Source: Nitrospinota bacterium
GTDB lineage: Bacteria; Nitrospinota; Nitrospinia; Nitrospinales; Nitrospinaceae
DNA length: 25,074 bases
Direction of reading: 5' to 3'
Assembly: GCA_027298165.1 (NCBI GenBank)
Contig: JAPUGN010000193.1
Coordinates: 1 to 25,074 of the forward strand
A program made the position numbers and the translations under genes. This document shows positions 16,424 through 22,554 of this stretch, one piece after another (the stretch's first letter is position 1; each line of letters opens with the position of its first letter). The notes under the pieces are model-generated. The model saw only the letters and a list, made by a program, of their open reading frames with translations. It made no database searches and had not been told where the DNA came from.

Positions 16424-17128
16424 ATGAACAGTTCTCCCAGACAAAAGTCAGGAATTTTAGGTGGGACCTTCGACCCAGTACATTTGGGACATCTGGGTTT
16501 AGCGCAGGATGTTCTGGAAAAAATGCATTTGGACCGGGTGTGGTTCATTCCCGCCTGGAGATCCCCCCATAAACAGGACTGGGTTTCGGCGGGGACCGAT
16601 CATCGTCTCAATATGCTGAAAGAAGCTCTGGCTCCATTCCCCAAGTTTCAAATTTCCGAAATCGAGCTCCAGCAAAAAAAAATTTCCTATACTATTAATA
16701 CCCTCACCGCACTGCATCAACGGCACCCCGACCGCGACTGGTATTTGATTCTGGGGATGGATACGTTCCACGACTTCGCTTCATGGAAACAAGTCCGGGA
16801 GATATTACAGAAGGTTCACCTGGTCGTCGCCACCCGCCCCGGTTATCTGGACGGTACCACTCAAACAGTCCTGCCCTCTCTGATAAAAAACCTGCCCTTC
16901 ACTTATCAAGTGGACCGGGAAGCCGGCGGGACTCAAACCTTTCTCTCGAGGGAGACGGAAAAGACCCTGGTTTTTTGCGGCATCGAGCCCCTGGACATTT
17001 CATCCAGCGACATCAGAAGCCAGATAAAGGCCCGTTTATCAGTTAAAAAGATGTTGCCACTCGAAGTCGAACGGTATATCATGACCCATCTTTTATACCA
17101 AGCCAATCCCCAGCCGCAACTTGAATGA
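16424..17128 (+). CDS. nadD: Nicotinate-nucleotide adenylyltransferase
   Basis: NadD adenylates nicotinate mononucleotide to deamido-NAD in the cytoplasm. The 234-aa protein has the nucleotidyltransferase signature GGTFDPVHLGHL (residues 13-24), WFIPAWRSPHK for substrate contact, LILGMDTFHDFASW in the middle and SSSDIRSQI near the C-terminus, the family's (S/T)xxIR motif. The first ATG is used although no good Shine-Dalgarno precedes it; homology starts about ten residues in (GILGGTF) and no better start is near. It opens a plus-strand operon and overlaps rsfS by ATGA, a common bacterial pairing. It is functionally linked to nadB in this window, though transcribed separately. Confidence 0.95.
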   Translation: MNSSPRQKSGILGGTFDPVHLGHLGLAQDVLEKMHLDRVWFIPAWRSPHKQDWVSAGTDHRLNMLKEALAPFPKFQISEIELQQKKISYTINTLTALHQRHPDRDWYLILGMDTFHDFASWKQVREILQKVHLVVATRPGYLDGTTQTVLPSLIKNLPFTYQVDREAGGTQTFLSRETEKTLVFCGIEPLDISSSDIRSQIKARLSVKKMLPLEVERYIMTHLLYQANPQPQLE

Positions 17129-17478
17129 AAGATCCCTTAAGCGAGCTTCAACAAATGGTGGTGGACGCCGCTACCGACAAAAAAGCTTCCGACATCATCA
17201 TTCTTGACCTTAGAAACCGGACCGGTTTGACCGACTATTTCTTCATTTGCAGTGGACGGTCCAAGGTTCAGGTGCAGGCCATTGCGGACAGTATCCTGGA
17301 ACGATCCTACCAAAGCCCCTATAAGGTGACTATTGTGGAAGGCCATTCCACCGGCAACTGGATCATCTTGGATTTGGGAGATTTAATCGCCCATGTGTTC
17401 TATCACGAAACACGGCTTTATTACGACTTGGAACGCCTGTGGGGAGATGTTCCCGTAATCGCGGAGATGAGTGGATAA
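17125..17478 (+). CDS. rsfS: Ribosomal silencing factor RsfS
   Basis: This 117-aa Iojap/RsfS-family protein binds ribosomal protein L14 on the 50S subunit and blocks subunit joining when nutrients are short. Diagnostic stretches are KASDIIILDLRNRTGLTDYFFICSG (about 20-44), VEGHSTGNWIILDLGDLIAHVF (about 72-93) and YYDLERLWGD near the end. Length and motif order are normal. The ATG overlaps the nadD stop by 4 nt, so the two are translationally coupled. rlmH often follows rsfS in other genomes; here a DksA-like gene does. Confidence 0.95.
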   Translation: MKDPLSELQQMVVDAATDKKASDIIILDLRNRTGLTDYFFICSGRSKVQVQAIADSILERSYQSPYKVTIVEGHSTGNWIILDLGDLIAHVFYHETRLYYDLERLWGDVPVIAEMSG

Positions 17479-17501
17479 TCGAATGTGGAGAATTCCAAAA
17501 A

Positions 17502-17897
17502 ATGAAGTACAAAAACCTGCCGGCAATCAAATCCAAGTTACAGGATATTCGCGCCCACTTGCTGGGCGGAATCGAAAAAAACCTCAAAACGAGCAAGGAT
17601 GAGGAATTCACCCAGCTCGTTCCCGATGTTACAGACGACGCCTCACGATCCTTTTCCCAGCAGATGCTGCTCAACCTTGGAGAACAGGACCGTGAAAAAC
17701 TGATCCAAGTGGAAGAAGCCCTCTATCAGATCGAAAACGGCGGATATGGGATCTGCAAATTGTGCGAGGCGCCCATTCCCCAAGCCCGATTGACCCTGGT
17801 CCCTTTCACCCAGCATTGCGTCGCCTGCCTCAATAAAATCGAGGAGGACCAGAAAAACGACCGGAGCAACGGTTCGGACCCCTTCGAAGCCTTTTAA
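17502..17897 (+). CDS. DksA/TraR-family C4 zinc-finger protein
   Basis: This 131-aa protein has an N-terminal helical hairpin (KLQDIRAHLLGG to LIQVEEALYQIENG) and a C-terminal four-cysteine zinc finger, YGICKLCEAPIPQARL to HCVACLNKIEED (C-x2-C...C-x2-C). Members bind the RNA polymerase secondary channel and modulate transcription, often with ppGpp. The hairpin tip contains VPDVTDDAS, resembling the acidic DxxDxA tip of DksA. I chose ATG 17502, after TGGAG, because the in-frame GTG at 17439 lies within rsfS and adds unrelated residues. It is 23 nt after rsfS, likely the same operon. It could be a DksA orthologue or a paralogue. Confidence 0.85.
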   Translation: MKYKNLPAIKSKLQDIRAHLLGGIEKNLKTSKDEEFTQLVPDVTDDASRSFSQQMLLNLGEQDREKLIQVEEALYQIENGGYGICKLCEAPIPQARLTLVPFTQHCVACLNKIEEDQKNDRSNGSDPFEAF

Positions 17898-17956
17898 ATT
17901 CCCCTTCTCCGGCCCCCGCCGGGCAATTCCCCCCTTCGAGCCAAAATTGGTTATAC

Positions 17957-17965
17957 TGTTATAAA
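17957..17965 (+). promoter_or_regulatory. Possible extended -10 promoter before the LapA/LapB fusion gene
   Basis: TG-T-TATAAA fits the extended -10 pattern, about 25 nt before the GTG start. No good -35 box is seen at 16-18 bp. The 92-bp gap to the dksA-like gene and the GC-rich hairpin CCGGC-CCC-GCCGG (about 17910-17922) also suggest a separate transcript, but the hairpin lacks a U-tract. Confidence 0.35.
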
Positions 17966-17989
17966 TCAACTCAAACAGAGGCCTGCCAC

Positions 17990-19306
17990 GTGTCTTTAAG
18001 GCTGATCTTAACCTTCATTTTATTTGTTTTGCTGACCACCTACTTCACTTTCCTGAATCCGGGAAACATCGATGTCCGCATGACCCAGGACCGGACGCTC
18101 CAGGTACCGGTGGTGGTGTTTCTGTTGGCTTCGGTTCTGGTGGGGGCGCTGTTGACTTCCGTCTTCACCGGTTTCAGTCACATCCGGGAAACTTTCAAAT
18201 CGTTTCTCAAAACCCGGTCCCAGGAAAACAGAACGCGCCGGCAACAGCGGTGGGAAAATTTATTTCAAAAAGCCGAAATCGCCGTGGAAGGCGGACATCG
18301 TGAAAAAGGCCTTTCACTCCTCAAAAAAATTCTGAAGAGCAACCCGCACCACATTCCATCGCTGATTCACCTGGGCAACCTGTACCGGAACAATGGGAAA
18401 ACCCTGAAGGCAATCGAAACGCATCAGCAGGCCGTCGACCAAGACCGGAACAACCCGCGGGCCCTGCAATACCTGGCTGAAGATTTCGCCGCCGCAGGAC
18501 AAACCGAACAGGCTATCGAAACTCTTAAACAGGCGCGCCATCTTGAACCTGAATCCCTCCTTATCCTGCGCAAACTCCGGCAGGCTTACCGGAATCAGGG
18601 CGATTGGAACCTGGTCCTGCAAATCCAAAAATCCATTCTATCGCATGTCTCAGATGCCCGGGACCTCGAACGGGAAAAGGAATATTCCGGCCAGATCGCC
18701 TATTTCAGAGGATGCGAACTGCTTCATCAACAAATGATCGAGTCGGCGATTTCCGAATTCCAGCGCGCCATCAAGGTCAACCCGCTGGCACTCCCACCGT
18801 ATATTAAACTGGGAGACCTGTACAAGAAAGCCGACAACCTGAAAGCCGCCATCAAAATCTGGAAATCCGGCTTCCAACAAACCGGCTCGCACATCTGCCT
18901 GCTTCGCCTGCGCGAGACCTATGAACAATCTGACAAACCGGGTGAAGTGATCAAGCTCTATCAGGAAGCGGTCCGGGCTTCGAGAAATTCCGAAAAGGAA
19001 ACCCTGTCTCTGGTCCTGGCGGAATTGTATATCGACCAGGGGCAAATGGAAGAAGCCATGCAAACGTTATGGAGTATTGCCAACCCTTCCATCCCGGCGC
19101 ACCTGCTCCTCATCAAGGCGCACCAGGACCAGAATCAAGAGGACAAAGCGGATCAGGTGATCCGCGCCGCCCTGAAAAAAGTGACCTCTTCACTGTCCAG
19201 GTTTGTCTGCCGACAATGTCATAAGGAATTCGAACAATGGTCCGGGGAGTGTCCCAATTGTGATGCGTGGGACAGTCTCGATACCGCCCTGCATCAAACG
19301 TTGTAA
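17990..19306 (+). CDS. LapA-LapB fusion: membrane-anchored TPR protein with C-terminal zinc ribbon
   Basis: Residues 1-75 form a LapA-like (DUF1049) unit: two helices (about 3-22 and 38-62) around the short loop NPGNIDVRMTQDRTLQVPVVV. Residues 90-380 are TPR repeats (for example GLSLLKKILKSNPHHIPSLI and AISEFQRAIKVNPLALPPYI). The C-terminus holds a rubredoxin-like ribbon, CRQC at 407-410 and CPNC at 421-424, with the typical aromatic and GEC context of LapB/YciM. In E. coli, LapA and LapB are separate neighbouring inner-membrane proteins that couple FtsH proteolysis of LpxC to LPS assembly. Here they appear as one 438-aa chain. The GTG start follows AGAGG. Role in LPS control is inferred from this architecture. 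Confidence 0.85.
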   Translation: MSLRLILTFILFVLLTTYFTFLNPGNIDVRMTQDRTLQVPVVVFLLASVLVGALLTSVFTGFSHIRETFKSFLKTRSQENRTRRQQRWENLFQKAEIAVEGGHREKGLSLLKKILKSNPHHIPSLIHLGNLYRNNGKTLKAIETHQQAVDQDRNNPRALQYLAEDFAAAGQTEQAIETLKQARHLEPESLLILRKLRQAYRNQGDWNLVLQIQKSILSHVSDARDLEREKEYSGQIAYFRGCELLHQQMIESAISEFQRAIKVNPLALPPYIKLGDLYKKADNLKAAIKIWKSGFQQTGSHICLLRLRETYEQSDKPGEVIKLYQEAVRASRNSEKETLSLVLAELYIDQGQMEEAMQTLWSIANPSIPAHLLLIKAHQDQNQEDKADQVIRAALKKVTSSLSRFVCRQCHKEFEQWSGECPNCDAWDSLDTALHQTL

Positions 19307-19412
19307 AGGGTAACCGGAGGACAACGGAAATCAGGCAGGAAGAACGCTGCCGGGAGGGCACGTCTGCGCCGACCCGGTTCGCGTCATACATAAAGGAAAG
19401 CTTAAAAATTTT

Positions 19413-19931
19413 TCAGGGATTCATCAAGTTGGCGTCCATCAGCTTGGTGCCATTGGCGTACGTCTTCGCTGACAGCAATCGCTCATTGTTCAATTGAAAA
19501 TACAATCCCTTATTGGGATAACGCATCACCTGCGACGTCAAAGAGGCAGGCAGGCCGTACTCACCGATCACCATCTCATATTTGACGCCCAGCTTGATGC
19601 CGCTCTCGGACTTGAATGTCCCTTTAAAGGTGGGGCCGATTTCAATTCCTTCGATCTGGGTGCCGCTGGACATGGCCCGGATCACCAGACCATGCTGGGC
19701 ATAAGTGATCTCGATGCTGTCGCGATCCTGGCTGGCGCCGCGAACCACTTTCACCTTGTCGGGAACACCCAACACCTCGATAGCCTGTTTCAAAGGCATG
19801 CCGGGAGACACATTCTCACCGATGACAATTTGACCCGGAGCGAGGGCCAGCTTTTTTTCATCGGCGGCAAACGCCCCGCTGGCCACCACACACATCAGCA
19901 GGACCCCAATTAACGTTTTTCCGGTTCTCAC
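19413..19931 (-). CDS. Small exported protein of unknown function with two internal repeats
   Basis: This 172-aa protein is not recognised. Residues 1-22 are a signal peptide (MRTGKTLIGVLLMCVVASGAFA, probable cleavage after AFA). The mature part contains two similar units: about 37-100 (PGMPLKQAIEVLGVPDKV ... GLVIRAMSSG) and about 111-160 (GIKLGVKYEMVIGEYGLPAS ... GLYFQLNNERL). Each has the pattern (I)xLGMxxxxVIxxYGxP then a Gly-Leu strand, which recalls BamE/SmpA-like periplasmic folds. I chose GTG 19931 because AAAGGAG precedes it at good spacing; a longer GTG start at 19988 would place a non-signal segment in front. It is convergent with the LapA/LapB fusion gene, with 106 bp between. Confidence 0.75.
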   Translation of the reverse strand: MRTGKTLIGVLLMCVVASGAFAADEKKLALAPGQIVIGENVSPGMPLKQAIEVLGVPDKVKVVRGASQDRDSIEITYAQHGLVIRAMSSGTQIEGIEIGPTFKGTFKSESGIKLGVKYEMVIGEYGLPASLTSQVMRYPNKGLYFQLNNERLLSAKTYANGTKLMDANLMNP

Positions 19932-20037
19932 AATGCTCTCCTTTATGTGATTTACGACGATCAGAAAACGCCCCACCCGAAACCACACCAGTCCGGGCCG
20001 GGATCGAATAACTTTTTTGGATTCAATGTATTAACCC

Positions 20038-20043
20038 ATTATA
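20038..20043 (-). promoter_or_regulatory. Possible -10 box upstream of the small exported protein
   Basis: A perfect TATAAT is read on the minus strand about 107 bp before the chosen start. No matching -35 box is visible (best TATCCA at 17 bp). The expected leader would be about 100 nt. Confidence 0.35.
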
Positions 20044-20109
20044 AGCGGTTCTGGGCGGGATGGATAGGCCTATTTGCCCTCTTTTCCCCAAAATTTCAAG
20101 GACTTCTGG

Positions 20110-20129
20110 CCGCTCCGCGCGGGGCGAAC
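20110..20129 (+). repeat. Dispersed GC-rich palindromic repeat, copy A
   Basis: CCGCTCCGCGCGGGGCGAAC matches 19 of 20 bases with the reverse complement of 22535-22554. It is followed by TTTAAAACCTT, which also recurs (as TTTAAAAACCTT) after the hairpins at 22324-22356. It sits between genes, as REP-like elements do. Confidence 0.55.
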
Positions 20130-20183
20130 TTTAAAACCTTGAGATGCGAAAATAACGCTTCAATCGCGGAAATCAGCCCCTGC

Positions 20184-20215
20184 AAAATTGCCTCCAGGCG
20201 CTAGCCTGGGGGCAA
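20184..20215 (-). terminator. Terminator whose loop contains the stop codon of the ADP-ribosylglycohydrolase gene
   Basis: On the minus strand the 28-nt hairpin 20215-20188 has 11 of 12 paired positions (TTGCC...GGCAA outside, CCAGGC/GCCTGG inside) with loop TAGC, followed by TTTT. The TAG of the loop is the stop codon at 20203-20201. A short U-run makes it a plausible rather than certain terminator. Confidence 0.6.
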
Positions 20216-21517
20216 ATTCCTCCTGCGATCCCTCTTTTTGCGGGTTTTATCCCTCTCAAACTGGCGCCAGCGTCGGGGATCTTCCTTCAGCTGGGGCAGG
20301 CTGTCTTCGTCGTCCTCCTCCAGCCATAAATCCTCCAGAACAGAGGCCATTTTAGCGGATTTCCGGGCTTCCTTCGGCAGATATTTGCGGCGCTCCTCGG
20401 CCTCTTTCTGGGTCAGGCCCAGCTCCATCTCCAACAAATCCCGGCCCGCCAACCCCTTTTTCCTCTTGGCCAGAGCCTCGCCGCGCAGGCGGATTTCCTT
20501 GCCGTTCACCAACCCCGATTTCCACGAATCCGGGATGCCGGAAATCCCATGCACAGCCCCCGCCCAAGCCCCGACCAGAGCGCCCAGCTTGTCTGCCTCG
20601 CGTCCCAGATTCAAGGTCTCGGTCAACACCGGGGCAAAGTCCGCGCCGCGCGTCAACAAATGACACAACGCCAGCGGTAGAATCGTCAGAGCATGGCCTT
20701 GTGTGGCATGCACAATTTTCGCTCCGATATAAGAAGACGCGTTGTCACAAATCCAGGCGGGTAAATTTTCCCGTTCACCTTTGGAAAATTGATCAACCAG
20801 ATCATGTAAAGTCCGGCTCATCGCCTGCGGGTCTTTTCCCTGCAACGCAAATCGGTCGGGATAAGATTCCCGGTAGGCGGCCTCTGCCGTTTCGCAGAAC
20901 TCCGCCGCTTCATGCAAAAGAATCGCAGCCTCCGGCAATCCTTCTTCATTGAGCAACCGTGCGGTGATAAATCCTGCCAACGCCGTGCCCGTCACTTCCC
21001 ACGGATGACGGCTCAACAACAGGCAAGTTTGAATACCATACTGCATCAGTGTTTTGGAAGGCCTCTGCAGATACAAAGCCAGCGGCACCGCCATCGAAAA
21101 ATAACAGGCGTAGGCCGATGCCTGATCCGCCCTCAGCGGGTCGATCCGGTTGGGAAAATCCTGCACACTTTTATAAAAGCATCCTTCCGGACGGCGAAAC
21201 ACGCCGAAATAGTTTTCCGGTCCGTGCGCACTCAAGGTCACCAGCAGACTGGAAATGTCTTCACCGTTCGGCTTTTTGGTTTTCAACAGCGAATCGCACA
21301 CCGCCAGCGCGCGCTGGGTCTGCACGCCGTAGAGACCCGCCATGCGGTACTGCTTGATGCCTTTCCCGATATAAGGTCGGACATCGTGGTAACCGTCGAC
21401 CTGTTTGAAATACTGCTTCACCGTCGCCGGCTTGAGACCCTTCACCGACTGCCCCAACGCATCCCCCACCGCCATGCCGAGCCAGCTGCCGAGAATTTTG
21501 TCTTGAATATCACTCAT
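20201..21517 (-). CDS. ADP-ribosylglycohydrolase-fold protein with degenerate metal site
   Basis: This 438-aa protein belongs to the DraG/ARH superfamily, whose members use two Mg/Mn ions to remove ADP-ribose from proteins. The first motif, LGMAVGDALGQSVKG (Asp19), is kept. The metal-binding YTDDT motif is replaced by YGVQT (63-67), losing both aspartates. The C-terminal GGDADT-type motif is GREADKLG (305-312), keeping one Asp and one Glu, followed by the usual GALVGAWAGAVHG helix. A strongly charged tail (about 345-438, ending in a Lys/Arg-rich stretch) is extra. It is probably inactive as a classical hydrolase or has changed chemistry. It starts 20 nt after the metallo-hydrolase stop, with a poor Shine-Dalgarno, so coupling is likely. 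Confidence 0.8.
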   Translation of the reverse strand: MSDIQDKILGSWLGMAVGDALGQSVKGLKPATVKQYFKQVDGYHDVRPYIGKGIKQYRMAGLYGVQTQRALAVCDSLLKTKKPNGEDISSLLVTLSAHGPENYFGVFRRPEGCFYKSVQDFPNRIDPLRADQASAYACYFSMAVPLALYLQRPSKTLMQYGIQTCLLLSRHPWEVTGTALAGFITARLLNEEGLPEAAILLHEAAEFCETAEAAYRESYPDRFALQGKDPQAMSRTLHDLVDQFSKGERENLPAWICDNASSYIGAKIVHATQGHALTILPLALCHLLTRGADFAPVLTETLNLGREADKLGALVGAWAGAVHGISGIPDSWKSGLVNGKEIRLRGEALAKRKKGLAGRDLLEMELGLTQKEAEERRKYLPKEARKSAKMASVLEDLWLEEDDEDSLPQLKEDPRRWRQFERDKTRKKRDRRRNLPPG

Positions 21518-21537
21518 GATGTTTTAGAGAGAAAATT

Positions 21538-22308
21538 CTATTCGATGGGGATGAGGACGGAAGGTGTGCTCTGGCGGGCGGGGAAGAGGGTGGCGGGGTG
21601 GTCGCCCAGCACCCGGCGGGCGGAGTCCATCGCGATCTCCGGATGATTATTCGATTCGCTCAAGTGCATCAACACCACGGTCTTGAGCGCGTCATGTTTC
21701 ACCCGCGCCAGAAGATCCGCACAGGCCTCATTCGATAAATGCCCGACGTCGCTTTGGATCCTCTGCTTGAGCGGCCACGGGTAATGGCCGTTCTCCAGCA
21801 TGCGTTCGTCGTGATTCGATTCCACCAATAAAACATCGCAGCCCTGCAACTTTTCTATGATCAGCGGGGTGATCCGCCCAAGATCGGTGATGTGTCCCAG
21901 CTTCTGCGATCCACAGCGCACCACGTAAGCGACCGATTCCACCGCGTCGTGCGGAGTGGCGAACGACTCGACCCTTAAATCCCCAACCACGGTTTCGTCT
22001 TCTCTCTCAATGGCCCGCCAGTCCACGTCCGGGCTGACGTGCCGCCGCATCTCTTCGCGGGTGCCGCGCGTGCCGTAGATCGGTGTGCCGTGTTTTTTGG
22101 TGAGGGCTCCGGCGCCGCTGATATGGTCGGAATGTTCATGGGTGAGAAACAGAGCGGTAACATCCTGCGGCTGACGCCGGATATGCTCCAAGCGTTTTTT
22201 GAGGACGCGCGGTCCAATGCCGAGGTCGATAAGGATGCGCGCCTGTTTGCTTTCGATATAGACGGCGTTGCCCTTACTGCCGCTGGCGAGTACGGAAAAT
22301 TGAAAAAT
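21538..22308 (-). CDS. Metallo-beta-lactamase-fold hydrolase (YycJ/WalJ type), apparent ATT start
   Basis: The protein contains THEHSDHISG (metal ligands His57, His59, Asp61, His62), a later FATPHDAVE segment, a HITDLGRIT stretch supplying a bridging Asp, VLLVESNHD and a C-terminal VVLMHLSESNNHPE. This is the YycJ-like subgroup, linked to 5'-3' exonuclease or mismatch-repair roles in Bacillus and otherwise poorly defined. The usual start codons would give only 217 aa (TTG at 22191) and remove the first strand. In-frame sequence upstream reads FQFSVLASGSKGNAVYIE, the conserved family N-terminus, and begins at ATT 22308-22306 behind GGGGAGG. That start gives 256 aa, a normal length. It lies upstream of, and is probably co-transcribed with, the ADP-ribosylglycohydrolase. 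Confidence 0.82.
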   Translation of the reverse strand: MFQFSVLASGSKGNAVYIESKQARILIDLGIGPRVLKKRLEHIRRQPQDVTALFLTHEHSDHISGAGALTKKHGTPIYGTRGTREEMRRHVSPDVDWRAIEREDETVVGDLRVESFATPHDAVESVAYVVRCGSQKLGHITDLGRITPLIIEKLQGCDVLLVESNHDERMLENGHYPWPLKQRIQSDVGHLSNEACADLLARVKHDALKTVVLMHLSESNNHPEIAMDSARRVLGDHPATLFPARQSTPSVLIPIE

Positions 22309-22323
22309 GGTCCTCCCCTTTCC

Positions 22324-22356
22324 GCGGAGTGCCTCCGCTGGCCGGGCAAGGCCCGG
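22324..22356. repeat. Tandem hairpins, palindromic intergenic repeat copy B
   Basis: Two perfect 6-bp hairpins lie side by side: GCGGAG-TGC-CTCCGC (22324-22338) and CCGGGC-AAG-GCCCGG (22342-22356). The sequence after them (AGCAAATTTAAAAACCTT) resembles that after the 20110 element (CGAACTTTAAAACCTT). They lie just upstream of the metallo-hydrolase ribosome-binding site. Confidence 0.5.
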
Positions 22357-22462
22357 AGCAAATTTAAAAACCTTAATTTCACATGGGACTCATCGCTTAC
22401 CGTCAACGGTCAGCCAGTTTCCCCTCCCTGTCAGGGGAGCCCAATAAACCGGACAACTATGG

Positions 22463-22522
22463 AAGGAGGAAACCCCCCAGCCCCTCCTTCGATAAGCTCA
22501 GGACAGGCTCTTTAAAAGGAGG
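22463..22522. repeat. Composite intergenic repeat with alternating AAGGAGG/CCTCCTT arms
   Basis: On the plus strand AAGGAGG (22463-22469), CCTCCTT (22483-22489) and AAGGAGG (22516-22522) alternate in orientation. Either adjacent pair can form a hairpin. Between the last two lies TTCGATAAGCTCAGGACA (22488-22505). Its reverse complement resembles the CCTGAGCTTGTCGAAGG motif that I know as a frequent intergenic repeat in many bacterial genomes. Confidence 0.55.
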
Positions 22523-22534
22523 CGCGCTATTTTT

Positions 22535-22554
22535 GTTCGCCCTGCGCGGAGCGG
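22535..22554 (-). repeat. Dispersed GC-rich palindromic repeat, copy C
   Basis: The minus-strand sequence CCGCTCCGCGCAGGGCGAAC differs from copy A (20110-20129) at one base. It abuts the stop codon of the aldehyde dehydrogenase gene and is followed on the minus strand by AAAAATAG, so it does not look like a normal terminator. Confidence 0.55.

Noticed and set aside
17908..17925. GC-rich hairpin after the dksA-like gene as a terminator
   Set aside because: The stem is only 5 bp and no T-run follows.
21975..22406. 143-codon minus-strand frame upstream of the metallo-hydrolase
   Set aside because: It is out of frame with the conserved THEHSDH protein and its low-complexity translation is a shadow of that gene.
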